Origin: Flavobacterium aerium
GTDB taxonomy: Bacteria; Bacteroidota; Bacteroidia; Flavobacteriales; Flavobacteriaceae
Assembly (NCBI RefSeq): GCF_030766725.1
Contig: NZ_JARQWR010000005.1
Span: 1-64,000, forward strand
DNA length: 64,000 bases
Direction: 5' to 3'
The notes below the pieces were generated by a model that saw only the letters and a program-made list of their open reading frames with translations, was not told the origin of the DNA and did no database searches. Within the stretch, counting starts at the first letter, position 1; each line of letters starts with the position of its first letter. Below, piece after piece: positions 55,549 to 63,700 of this stretch. Both the position numbers and the translations under genes were made by a program.

Positions 55549-55656
55549 ATGAACACCATGAAAAATAATTTTAATACAATCTCTTTCAACAATATGATGA
55601 TGTGCTGCATGTGTAGATACACAGGAGGCGTATTGTTGTATTATAGCTATAAATGA
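55549..55656 (+). CDS. Cys/Met-rich leader peptide 2 of the sulfate assimilation operon
   Basis: 35 codons plus TGA from the ATG at 55549. A second in-frame ATG at 55558 gives 32. The run M-M-M-C-C-M-C is at residues 16-22 (55594-55614), seven of seven Cys or Met, followed by RYTGGVLLYYSYK. It is another stall-site peptide between terminator 1 and terminator 2. UGUGU (55610-55614), at the end of the run, can pair with ACACA (55619-55623), and the following CAGGAGGC can pair with the 5' arm of terminator 2. It has no relation to leader 1 beyond composition, so it is a separate sensor and not a simple duplication. Confidence 0.83.
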   Translation: MNTMKNNFNTISFNNMMMCCMCRYTGGVLLYYSYK

Positions 55657-55690
55657 GATAGTATATAATTAACTTTTTCAAAGCCTCTTG
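55610..55690 (+). promoter_or_regulatory. leader 2 antiterminator elements
   Basis: CAGGAGGC at 55622-55629 pairs with GCCTCTTG at 55683-55690, eight contiguous pairs with one G-U. The competing hairpin TGTGT/ACACA (55610-55614/55619-55623) touches the start of CAGGAGGC. A ribosome stalled on the Met/Cys run would prevent that hairpin and favour antitermination. Confidence 0.65.
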
Positions 55691-55711
55691 ATTTCAAGAG
55701 GCTTTTTTTTT
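55680..55711 (+). terminator. cys leader terminator 2
   Basis: 11-bp stem AAAGCCTCTTG (55680-55690) / CAAGAGGCTTT (55695-55705), loop ATTT, with a T run to 55711. It ends 22 bases before the cysH start. Confidence 0.92.
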
Positions 55712-55732
55712 ATCCAAAATCAAACATTATCC

Positions 55733-56428
55733 ATGAATACGAACACTCTTAATCGCTTATTAACCAGTCAAGACATAGGAAGAAATCTGAGAGATTTATC
55801 AGAAAGTACATCACGTAAAATTGTTTTTTCAACCAGTTTTGGTATGGAGGATCAGGTGATTACAGATCTTATTCTATCGGATAAAATACCCAATATAGAA
55901 GTTTTTACACTGGATACAGGTCGATTATTTCCCGAAACCTATGCTTTGTGGGATCAGACCAATCTACGCTATCAAAAACAAATTAAATCCTACTATCCAG
56001 CAACAGAAACCCTAGAGAATTTTATCAATGAAAACGGAATTAATCCTTTTTATACAACTGTAGAGCTGCGAAAGCGATGTTGTCAAATTCGTAAAGTAGA
56101 ACCGTTGAAAAGAGCTTTACAAGATGCTGAGGTATGGATTACAGGGTTGCGAGCAGAACAATCAGCAAATAGAAACACATTAGAAATGATACAATGGGAT
56201 GAAGAATATCAATTATACAAATACAATCCTTTGTTGCATTGGACCTTAGAAAACGTGAAAGACTATATCAAACAAAAAGGAATACCCTATAATCCGCTTC
56301 ACGACAAAGGATTTGTAAGCATCGGTTGTGCGCCCTGTACACGAGCCATCCGAGAAGGAGAAGATTTTAGAGCAGGACGATGGTGGTGGGAAGATACGAC
56401 GAAAAAAGAATGTGGATTACACCGATAA
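55733..56428 (+). CDS. cysH: adenylyl-sulfate (APS) reductase, thioredoxin-dependent [4Fe-4S] type
   Basis: 231 residues from the ATG at 55733. An earlier ATG at 55688 lies inside terminator 2 and is rejected. The SFGMEDQV and TLDTGRLFPETY motifs lie in the N-terminal half. The [4Fe-4S] ligands are Cys116-Cys117 (KRCCQIRK) and Cys199/Cys202 (GCAPCTR), the pattern of APS-type reductases, and the catalytic Cys227 is in the C-terminal KKECGLH. With these Cys pairs it uses APS directly, so no APS kinase is needed, and none is present. First gene after the leader region. Confidence 0.94.
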   Translation: MNTNTLNRLLTSQDIGRNLRDLSESTSRKIVFSTSFGMEDQVITDLILSDKIPNIEVFTLDTGRLFPETYALWDQTNLRYQKQIKSYYPATETLENFINENGINPFYTTVELRKRCCQIRKVEPLKRALQDAEVWITGLRAEQSANRNTLEMIQWDEEYQLYKYNPLLHWTLENVKDYIKQKGIPYNPLHDKGFVSIGCAPCTRAIREGEDFRAGRWWWEDTTKKECGLHR

Positions 56429-56436
56429 CAGTAAGA

Positions 56437-57360
56437 ATGAAAAATGAAAATACGATGAATGATTCAAAGCAATATTTAGATCAATTAGAAGATGAAGCGA
56501 TATATATCCTTCGCGAAACAGCAGCGCAATTTGAAAAACCAGCTTTATTATTTTCTGGTGGAAAAGATTCGATAATCTTAGCACATCTAGCTTTAAAAGC
56601 TTTTCGTCCAGGAAAATTTCCTTTTCCATTAGTTCATGTAGATACAGGACATAATTTCCCAGAAGCAATTGCCTTTAGAGATGCTTTTGTAAAAGAAATA
56701 GGAGAAAAATTGATTGTGAGTTCTGTAGAAGAAAGTATCGAAAAATACAATTTAAAAGAAACACAAGGACGTTTCCCTTCCCGAAATTCTTTACAAACGT
56801 ATGCTTTACTTGATGTAATTCAAGAACATGAATTTGATGCCTGCATTGGCGGAGCCCGAAGAGATGAAGAAAAAGCAAGAGCTAAGGAACGCATTTTTTC
56901 AGTTCGAGATGATTTTGGACAATGGGATCCGAAACTACAACGACCAGAGCTATGGGATATTCTCAATGGGAAAGTACATAAAGGAAACAATGTTCGTGTA
57001 TTCCCAATCAGCAACTGGACTGAACTCGATGTATGGAATTATATTGAAAAATATAAGATAGAACTTCCAAGCCTCTATTTTGCACATGAGCGAGAATGTA
57101 TTGTCTTTCAAGATAAACTGGTCGCTACATCAACATTCATTCAGCCATTACCCACAGATATTGTAACAACAGAACGCGTACGATACAGAACCGTAGGCGA
57201 TATGACGTGTACGGCAGCTGTTCCATCCAATGCAACTTCGGTCCAAGATATCATTCAAGATATTATTCAAACCCGAATTAGCGAACGTGGACAAACCCGA
57301 TTGGATGATCAGCTCTCAGAAGCTGCAATGGAAGATCGAAAAAAACAAGGATATTTTTAA
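56437..57360 (+). CDS. cysD: sulfate adenylyltransferase subunit 2
   Basis: 307 residues from the ATG at 56437. An ATG at 56455 gives 301, closer to the usual ~302, and either may be used. The ORF also reaches back into cysH but has no good start there. PP-loop: FSGGKDSIILAHLALKAF near residue 50. GARRDEEKARAKERIFSVRD near residue 155 and PISNWTELDVWNYIEKY near residue 206 are family hallmarks. It works with CysN to make APS from ATP and sulfate, with GTP hydrolysis. 8 bases after cysH. Confidence 0.95.
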   Translation: MKNENTMNDSKQYLDQLEDEAIYILRETAAQFEKPALLFSGGKDSIILAHLALKAFRPGKFPFPLVHVDTGHNFPEAIAFRDAFVKEIGEKLIVSSVEESIEKYNLKETQGRFPSRNSLQTYALLDVIQEHEFDACIGGARRDEEKARAKERIFSVRDDFGQWDPKLQRPELWDILNGKVHKGNNVRVFPISNWTELDVWNYIEKYKIELPSLYFAHERECIVFQDKLVATSTFIQPLPTDIVTTERVRYRTVGDMTCTAAVPSNATSVQDIIQDIIQTRISERGQTRLDDQLSEAAMEDRKKQGYF

Positions 57361-57372
57361 AAACAAGGAAAG

Positions 57373-58608
57373 ATGAAAACACTAAAATTTATAACAGCAG
57401 GAAATGTAGACGATGGAAAGAGCACTTTAATAGGGCGTTTACTATATGATTCCGATAGTATTCATACCGACCAATTAGGAATACTCCAAAAACAAACCAA
57501 ACTGGAAGGGGTGACCATCGATTTATCCTTAATTACAGATGGATTACGAGCAGAACGAGAACAAGGAATTACAATAGATGTGGCTTATAAATATTTTTCT
57601 ACGAAAAAAAGAAAATTCATTATAGCCGATGCACCCGGACATGAACAATACACCCGTAATATGATTACTGGGGCTTCAAATTCCGATTTGATTATTATTC
57701 TAATCGATGCTCGAAAAGGAATTACAGAACAAACCAAACGCCATGCTAGTATTAGCTCTTTGATGGGAATTAAAAAAGCAATTCTGGCAATCAATAAAAT
57801 TGATTTAGTCGAATATTCTGAAACTGTTTTTGAGTCTATAAAAAATGATTTTGAAACAATAAAAGAACACTTGAATTTTGATGAGATTGTATACCTACCG
57901 GTAAGTGCGCTACAAGGAGATAATATTGTAGAGAAATCTCAAAATACATCTTGGTATACAGGAAAAGCTTTGTTACAGATTCTAGAAGAAATTGAAATTC
58001 ATTCCAATGAAAATCTTGCAGCGCGTTTTCAGGTGCAATGGGTGATTCGGCCTAAAGGAGATGAATACCATGACTATCGAGGTTATGCAGGATTGGTATT
58101 AAGCGGTACCTATGCCGTAGGAGATACGATTCAGATTTTTCCTTCGGGCATTACAACCGTTATATCTAAAATTGAAAAGAAACAAGAAGTTGTCGCTTTT
58201 GCCAAAGCAGGAGAAAATATCGTATTGCACTTTGAAGATAATATCGACAGTAGCCGTGGTGATACCATTGTCAAAATAACAGAGCAACCACGAACAGCAA
58301 ACCAATTGGGGTCATGGATTAGTTGGCTGGATACAACTCCTTTACAATTAGGAAAGACATATATTTTACAGCACCGTTTTAAAACAGTTCGAGTGAAAAT
58401 TCAATCCATCGATCAACGATGGGATGTAAATCAATGGCAATTTACATCCAGTGATACCATCCAGTTGAATGATATTGCCCAAGTTACTTTTCGAACAAAT
58501 CAACCTCTTTTTTACGATCATTTTGTCGATAATCCGAAAAATGGAAATGCGATTTTAATTGACGAAACAAGTTTAAACACAGTAGGTGCATTGATGTTTT
58601 TAAATTAA
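57373..58608 (+). CDS. cysN: sulfate adenylyltransferase subunit 1 (GTPase)
   Basis: 411 residues. Translation-factor-type GTPase: [20 protein letters not shown] near residue 8, [12 protein letters not shown] near residue 86 (switch II), and NKIDLVEY near residue 141. The two C-terminal beta-barrels are present. It has no fused APS kinase (CysC) domain, in line with the APS-type CysH. It couples GTP hydrolysis to APS synthesis with CysD. 12 bases after cysD. Confidence 0.95.
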   Translation: MKTLKFITAGNVDDGKSTLIGRLLYDSDSIHTDQLGILQKQTKLEGVTIDLSLITDGLRAEREQGITIDVAYKYFSTKKRKFIIADAPGHEQYTRNMITGASNSDLIIILIDARKGITEQTKRHASISSLMGIKKAILAINKIDLVEYSETVFESIKNDFETIKEHLNFDEIVYLPVSALQGDNIVEKSQNTSWYTGKALLQILEEIEIHSNENLAARFQVQWVIRPKGDEYHDYRGYAGLVLSGTYAVGDTIQIFPSGITTVISKIEKKQEVVAFAKAGENIVLHFEDNIDSSRGDTIVKITEQPRTANQLGSWISWLDTTPLQLGKTYILQHRFKTVRVKIQSIDQRWDVNQWQFTSSDTIQLNDIAQVTFRTNQPLFYDHFVDNPKNGNAILIDETSLNTVGALMFLN

Positions 58609-58640
58609 ACCATCAGGTACGAAACAAAAAAAAGAATACA

Positions 58641-59552
58641 ATGAAAGCAAATACAATATTAGAAACAATAGGAAATACACCCAGTGTAAAGATTAATAAC
58701 CTTTTTGGGAACAAGCATAATGTCTGGTTAAAGTTAGAACGAACAAATCCAGGAAACAGTATTAAAGATCGTATCGCATTAGCGATGATTGAAGATGCAG
58801 AACAAAAAGGATTATTGACACCAGAGAGTGTAATTATTGAACCTACATCGGGAAATACAGGAATAGGCTTAGCACTGGTAGCAGCGGTAAAAGGATATAA
58901 AATTATTCTGGTCATGCCCGAGTCAATGAGTATTGAGCGTCGAAAATTAATGGCAATCTACGGCGCTGAATTCGAGTTGACACCGAGGGAAAAAGGAATG
59001 AAAGGAGCAATAGAAAGAGCTGCTGAGTTGACCGCTACAATTCCAAATGCATGGTCACCACAACAATTTGATAATCCTGCAAATGTTGAAATTCATAAGA
59101 AAACAACAGCTCAGGAAATTATAAAAGACTTTCCAGAAGGATTAGACTATTTGATTACAGGAGTAGGAACAGGAGGCCATATTACAGGGGTAGCAGAAGT
59201 ATTAAAAACACAATTTCCAAATTTGAAAGTGTTCGCTGTAGAACCAACACTATCTCCAGTATTGAGTGGAGGAAATCCGGGGCCACACCCAATTCAAGGT
59301 ATTGGAGCTGGATTCATCCCAAAGGTTTTAAAAAGAGAACTAATTGATGAAATCATTCAAATTGAAAAAGAAGAAGCTTATACCTATACGCGCAATACAG
59401 CCAAACAAGAAGGGATTTTAGTTGGGATATCAACGGGAGCTTCGCTGGCAGCAATAGCAAAAAAAATAAATGAACTCCCAGAAGGAGCGAATATACTAAC
59501 ATTTAATTACGATTCAGGGGAACGTTATCTTTCGATAGAAGACCTGTTTTAA
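58641..59552 (+). CDS. cysK: cysteine synthase (O-acetylserine sulfhydrylase)
   Basis: 303 residues. PLP enzyme: the Lys42 lysine in [15 protein letters not shown], the PLP-ring Ser/Asn loop [12 protein letters not shown] near residue 70, and the phosphate loop [15 protein letters not shown] near residue 175. A further Gly/Ser-rich loop, [11 protein letters not shown], is near residue 265. It makes cysteine from O-acetylserine and sulfide. CysM cannot be fully excluded, but length and loop fit CysK. It comes fourth in the operon, before the sirohaem gene. Confidence 0.93.
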   Translation: MKANTILETIGNTPSVKINNLFGNKHNVWLKLERTNPGNSIKDRIALAMIEDAEQKGLLTPESVIIEPTSGNTGIGLALVAAVKGYKIILVMPESMSIERRKLMAIYGAEFELTPREKGMKGAIERAAELTATIPNAWSPQQFDNPANVEIHKKTTAQEIIKDFPEGLDYLITGVGTGGHITGVAEVLKTQFPNLKVFAVEPTLSPVLSGGNPGPHPIQGIGAGFIPKVLKRELIDEIIQIEKEEAYTYTRNTAKQEGILVGISTGASLAAIAKKINELPEGANILTFNYDSGERYLSIEDLF

Positions 59553-59564
59553 ATAAAAAATACC

Positions 59565-60386
59565 ATGAGAATTACTGAAAAAGGAAAAGTTATTTTGGCA
59601 GGAGCAGGGCCAGGTGATCCAGACTTAATTAGTGTGAAGGCATTAAAATATTTGAAGATAGCCGATGTTATACTCACCGATCGTTTAGTATCACCAGAAT
59701 TAATTGAAGACAATAAAAGAAGCGATGCACTCGTGATTTATGTTGGAAAACAATGCTCGAAAGGTATTCACACCCCGCAGGAAGAGATCAATCAATTGAT
59801 GGTAGAATTTGCTCTTCAGAATAAGTTGGTCTTACGATTAAAAGGAGGAGACGCCTCTTTGTTTTCTAATATTTTGGACGAATTGGAAGTATTAGTGAAA
59901 TACCAGATTGCGTATGAAATCATTCCGGGAATATCTGCTGCATTTGGAGCCGCAGCTTATACTGGAATCCCTTTAACGGCAAGAGAACATTCTCGTGGAG
60001 TACGATTTTTAACCCTTTTTGATTTAGATTCTATCACACCACATCAATGGAAGGATTGGGCTTCAACAGAAGATACACTTGTTTTTTATATGAGTGGTAA
60101 AAAATTAGAAACCTTGGCTTCCACTTTAGCTTCCTATTCAATTGATAACAGTAAAGGCATTGCTGTAGTACAACAAGCGACTACTCCTTTTCAGAAAACG
60201 TCAATTTTTTCTTTTGAAAATATAACCCCCGATGCTTTGACTGATTTTGAATTTGTACCCACATTAATCATTGTGGGGAAGGTGGTGCATTTGCATGAAA
60301 AGTATTCTTGGGTAAAAGAAAACCAAGAAAAAGACTCCTATTTTGATAACCATTCAACACTGTATCAATATGCTATCGGATCATAA
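59565..60386 (+). CDS. cobA: uroporphyrinogen-III C-methyltransferase (SUMT)
   Basis: 273 residues. It makes precorrin-2 from uroporphyrinogen III, the first step to sirohaem used by the sulfite reductase downstream. The start is KVILAGAGPGDPDLISVKAL then DVILTDRLVSPELI, then VGKQ, and the SAM site LRLKGGDASLFSN appears near residue 90 (GGDP-type, here GGDA). GISAAFGAAAYTGIPLTARE follows near residue 126. There is no fused dehydrogenase/ferrochelatase, so the later steps to sirohaem must be elsewhere. It overlaps cysJ by 17 bases. Confidence 0.94.
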   Translation: MRITEKGKVILAGAGPGDPDLISVKALKYLKIADVILTDRLVSPELIEDNKRSDALVIYVGKQCSKGIHTPQEEINQLMVEFALQNKLVLRLKGGDASLFSNILDELEVLVKYQIAYEIIPGISAAFGAAAYTGIPLTAREHSRGVRFLTLFDLDSITPHQWKDWASTEDTLVFYMSGKKLETLASTLASYSIDNSKGIAVVQQATTPFQKTSIFSFENITPDALTDFEFVPTLIIVGKVVHLHEKYSWVKENQEKDSYFDNHSTLYQYAIGS

Positions 60387-62034
60387 ATTAATACCCTTTA
60401 AACATTTAATTCAAGACTATACAAGAGAAGAACTAGTATGGATAAATGGATACATATCAGGTTACTTGGGGCAAAATGAAAGCAAAGAAAACAGTATAGT
60501 AGCTGCACCTACTGTTTCTATAAAACCAACCATTATTTATGGTACTGAAACAGGAAACTCAAAGAAAGTAGCCAGTCAGTTGCAAGCCCTATTAAAGAAG
60601 AATAAAATCCAAGCGAAAGTATTTGATACCCTACAGTATCCATTTGATAAAATTGAAAAAGAAGAATTTCTGATTATTATAATGAGCACACAAGGAGATG
60701 GAGAACTACCGCAAAATGCTGTCGGATTTTACGAAAAATTAGCAGCATCAACATTTCATTTTAAAAACACAAAATATGCTGTTTTAGGATTAGGAGATAC
60801 GTCTTATCCATTATTCTGTCAAGCCGGTGTAGATATTGATACCCAATTGAACAAACTTGGAGCTCTGAGTGTTGTGCCTTTGGAAAAAGTAGATGTCGAT
60901 TATGCTCAGGCTGTACAGTCGTGGTCTAATACAGTGGTAAAAGTTCTTCAAGATGGAGGAACAGTAGATGCAATTGAAAATAAGAAAGCAGTTACTGTAA
61001 CACCCGTTAAGAAATCATATAAAGGAATTGTTACGCATAAAGTGATTTTAAATGATCGTGGATCGAATAAAGAAACCTATCATATAGAGATTACTACTGG
61101 AGAAGTAGTACACTATCAACCCGGTGATGCTTTGGGGCTTTATCCTAAGAATAACCAACAAGAGATAGAATCTTTGACTCAACTATTGGCAGTTAGTGGA
61201 ACGGAATGGGAAGCACATCTGTTACATAAAAACATAAGAGGATTAAACAAAAAATCGCTGCAAGGATTGGCACAATTATTTGGCGTAGCAATAACAGAAG
61301 AGAAACTAGATTTAATTGAATTTTTAAAAAAATATTCAAAACCAGATACTGTAACTCCAGAGCAAATAATAGTATTATTAAACCCCATAGCACCTCGTTT
61401 ATATTCTATAGCCTCAGCGGTTGAAGCACATGAAGAACAGGTTCATCTGACAGTGAACTTACATAAGTTTCAAAGTAACGGATTGGATAAAATAGGTCTA
61501 TGCTCACAGTTTTTAGCAGATTTTGAATTGGATCGTGAAATTGATTTTTACATCCACCACAATCAGAATTTCAAATTAGCAGAGGAAGATGCACCGATTA
61601 TTATGATAGGACCCGGAACAGGGATTGCTCCATTCAGAAGCTTTTTGGCTCATCGAGATGCAACCGGTTCAGAAGGAGAAAACTGGTTGGTATTTGGAGA
61701 ACAACACTTTGTAACCGATTTCTATTACCAAACCGATATTCAAGAATGGTTGTCGACTGGAGTGTTGACCAAACTAGATACAGCATTTTCAAGAGATCAA
61801 AAAGAGAAAATTTATGTTCAAGATCGATTAAAACAAAATGCAAAAGAATTGAATGAATGGATTGGAAAAGGAGCTTATGTATATGTATGTGGGCAAAAAA
61901 GTCCAATGAGTGAAGAGGTAGAACAAACCCTTATTGAAATTATTGCTGCCGAAAATAAGTTGTCAATTGCTGAAGCAAAAGAACGAATTGAAGCTTTGGA
62001 AGTAGCGGGGAGATATCAAAAAGATGTGTATTAA
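60370..62034 (+). CDS. cysJ: sulfite reductase flavoprotein subunit (CysJ-like)
   Basis: 554 residues from MLSDHKLIPFKHLI at 60370. A 60343 start overlaps cobA further and is less likely. The flavodoxin-like FMN domain has IIYGTETGNSKKVASQLQ near residue 57 and STQGDGELPQNA near residue 104. A FAD-domain core follows with RLYSIASAVE near residue 341, and the NADPH domain has GPGTGIAPFRSFLAHRD near residue 410, then YVYVCGQKSPMSE. It passes electrons from NADPH to the haem-iron subunit. The first ATG lies 17 bases inside cobA, so translation is coupled. Confidence 0.92.
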   Translation: MLSDHKLIPFKHLIQDYTREELVWINGYISGYLGQNESKENSIVAAPTVSIKPTIIYGTETGNSKKVASQLQALLKKNKIQAKVFDTLQYPFDKIEKEEFLIIIMSTQGDGELPQNAVGFYEKLAASTFHFKNTKYAVLGLGDTSYPLFCQAGVDIDTQLNKLGALSVVPLEKVDVDYAQAVQSWSNTVVKVLQDGGTVDAIENKKAVTVTPVKKSYKGIVTHKVILNDRGSNKETYHIEITTGEVVHYQPGDALGLYPKNNQQEIESLTQLLAVSGTEWEAHLLHKNIRGLNKKSLQGLAQLFGVAITEEKLDLIEFLKKYSKPDTVTPEQIIVLLNPIAPRLYSIASAVEAHEEQVHLTVNLHKFQSNGLDKIGLCSQFLADFELDREIDFYIHHNQNFKLAEEDAPIIMIGPGTGIAPFRSFLAHRDATGSEGENWLVFGEQHFVTDFYYQTDIQEWLSTGVLTKLDTAFSRDQKEKIYVQDRLKQNAKELNEWIGKGAYVYVCGQKSPMSEEVEQTLIEIIAAENKLSIAEAKERIEALEVAGRYQKDVY

Positions 62035-62054
62035 TCGATAGAAAAGAAAACAAG

Positions 62055-63698
62055 ATGAGCGATAAATTATCACCGATAGAAATAATAAAAACAAAAAGCG
62101 ATGGACTTCGAGGCACATTAAAAGAAAGCCTACAAGATAATCATACCGGAAATGTAAGAGCAGATGATGAAGCATTGGTAAAATTTCACGGGATGTATGT
62201 TCAAGATGACAGAGACCGTAGAGTAGAGCGTGCTGCAAAAAAATTAGACAAACTCTATTCTTTCATGATTCGATTGCGTATTCCGGGAGGAGTGATTTCG
62301 GCAGAACAATGGCTAGCGATTCATGAAATATCAGAACAATATGGAACGGGAACATTAAAAATAACAACCCGTCAAACAGTGCAATTGCATGGTTTATTAA
62401 AACACCAATTGCGCCCAACAATTCAAGGATTTTTAGTTGCAAAGTTGGATTCAATAGCAGCCTGTGGGGACGTAAATAGAAACGTTATTACAAGCTCTCA
62501 TCCACAGGTATCCCCTCTATTTGAAGAGATTTATACTTATGCAGATAAAATATCCACTTTATTATTACCTAAAACACAATCATACTATGAAATATGGATT
62601 GACGATGAAAAAGTATATGAACGCTCTAGTGAAGCGGATCCGCTATACGAAGACCGCTACTTACCGCGAAAATTTAAAATTGCAATTGCAATTCCACCCT
62701 CCAATGATGTCGATGTATTTGCCAATGATATAGGGCTTATTGCAATTATAAAAAACAATGAGTTCAAAGGTTTTAACATTGCTGTAGGTGGAGGATTGGC
62801 CACGACACATGGTAATCCGAATACGTATTCCAGAATAGCTTCGGTGATTGGTTTTACTGATACAGAAGAAAAAACGATGAAAGCAGTCTATGAAGTATTG
62901 ACGATACAACGTGATTATGGAAATCGTAGTGATCGAAAATTATCCCGATTGAAATATACGATTGATAAAATGGGACTGGATGTCTTCAAGGAGGAACTGG
63001 AAAAAAGGATAGGATTTGCCTTGGCACCTGCAGAAGAATATGAATTTACAGAACGTAACGACCGATACGGATGGCAACAAAATAATCTGAAAGATTGGTT
63101 CTATACGCTGTTTGTCGAGCATGGTGTTGTAAAAACAGATCAAAAACAGCTATTATCAGAGCTAGCACAATTGGGAATAAATGACTTCCGATTTACATGT
63201 AATCAGAATTTGATTCTAGGAAGCATAACAATAGAAGACAAAGAAAAGATACAAGAGCTGTTAGTTCGTTATGGTGTAGAAGAGAAAGATAGTGCTTTAC
63301 GAAAAAGCTCAATGGCTTGTGTGGCATTGCCTACTTGTCCTTTGGCACTTGCTGAAGCACAACGTTATTTGCCAGAGTTGGTTACTAAAATAGAACCAAT
63401 ATTAGAAAAATATCAATTGGAGAATGAAGAAATCAGTATTAGAATGACGGGTTGTCCCAATGGTTGTGCGCGACCTTATTTAGCAGAAATTGCTTTTGTA
63501 GGAACAGGACCAGGACAGTATAATTTGATGTTGGGAGGAGATCGATTTGGAACACGGTTGAATCAGTTGTATAAAAAACAGGTTGAAGAAGATCAGATTC
63601 TAGTGGAAGTAGATGATTTGTTGAAACAATATGTTGAAGCAAAAATTGAAAATGAAACTTTTGGAGATTTTACACATCGAAGATTTTTTGCGAATTAA
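62055..63698 (+). CDS. cysI: sulfite reductase haemoprotein subunit (CysI-like)
   Basis: 547 residues, the size of CysI. The sirohaem/[4Fe-4S] ligands are SMACVALPTCPLALAEAQRY (Cys-x5-Cys near residue 425) and MTGCPNGCARPYLAEIAFVG (Cys-x3-Cys near residue 470). The substrate basic residues are in RLRIPGGVIS and KITTRQTVQLHGLLKHQL. It reduces sulfite to sulfide with six electrons from CysJ. A few nitrite reductases share these motifs, but the operon sets sulfite as the substrate. It is the last assimilation gene, with two bases to the next start. Confidence 0.94.
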   Translation: MSDKLSPIEIIKTKSDGLRGTLKESLQDNHTGNVRADDEALVKFHGMYVQDDRDRRVERAAKKLDKLYSFMIRLRIPGGVISAEQWLAIHEISEQYGTGTLKITTRQTVQLHGLLKHQLRPTIQGFLVAKLDSIAACGDVNRNVITSSHPQVSPLFEEIYTYADKISTLLLPKTQSYYEIWIDDEKVYERSSEADPLYEDRYLPRKFKIAIAIPPSNDVDVFANDIGLIAIIKNNEFKGFNIAVGGGLATTHGNPNTYSRIASVIGFTDTEEKTMKAVYEVLTIQRDYGNRSDRKLSRLKYTIDKMGLDVFKEELEKRIGFALAPAEEYEFTERNDRYGWQQNNLKDWFYTLFVEHGVVKTDQKQLLSELAQLGINDFRFTCNQNLILGSITIEDKEKIQELLVRYGVEEKDSALRKSSMACVALPTCPLALAEAQRYLPELVTKIEPILEKYQLENEEISIRMTGCPNGCARPYLAEIAFVGTGPGQYNLMLGGDRFGTRLNQLYKKQVEEDQILVEVDDLLKQYVEAKIENETFGDFTHRRFFAN

Positions 63699-63700
63699 AA

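Noticed and set aside
55688..55732. ATG at 55688 extending cysH by 15 residues
   Set aside because: It lies within the terminator 2 stem, and the added residues have no homology that I can recognise. The ATG at 55733 follows the terminator.
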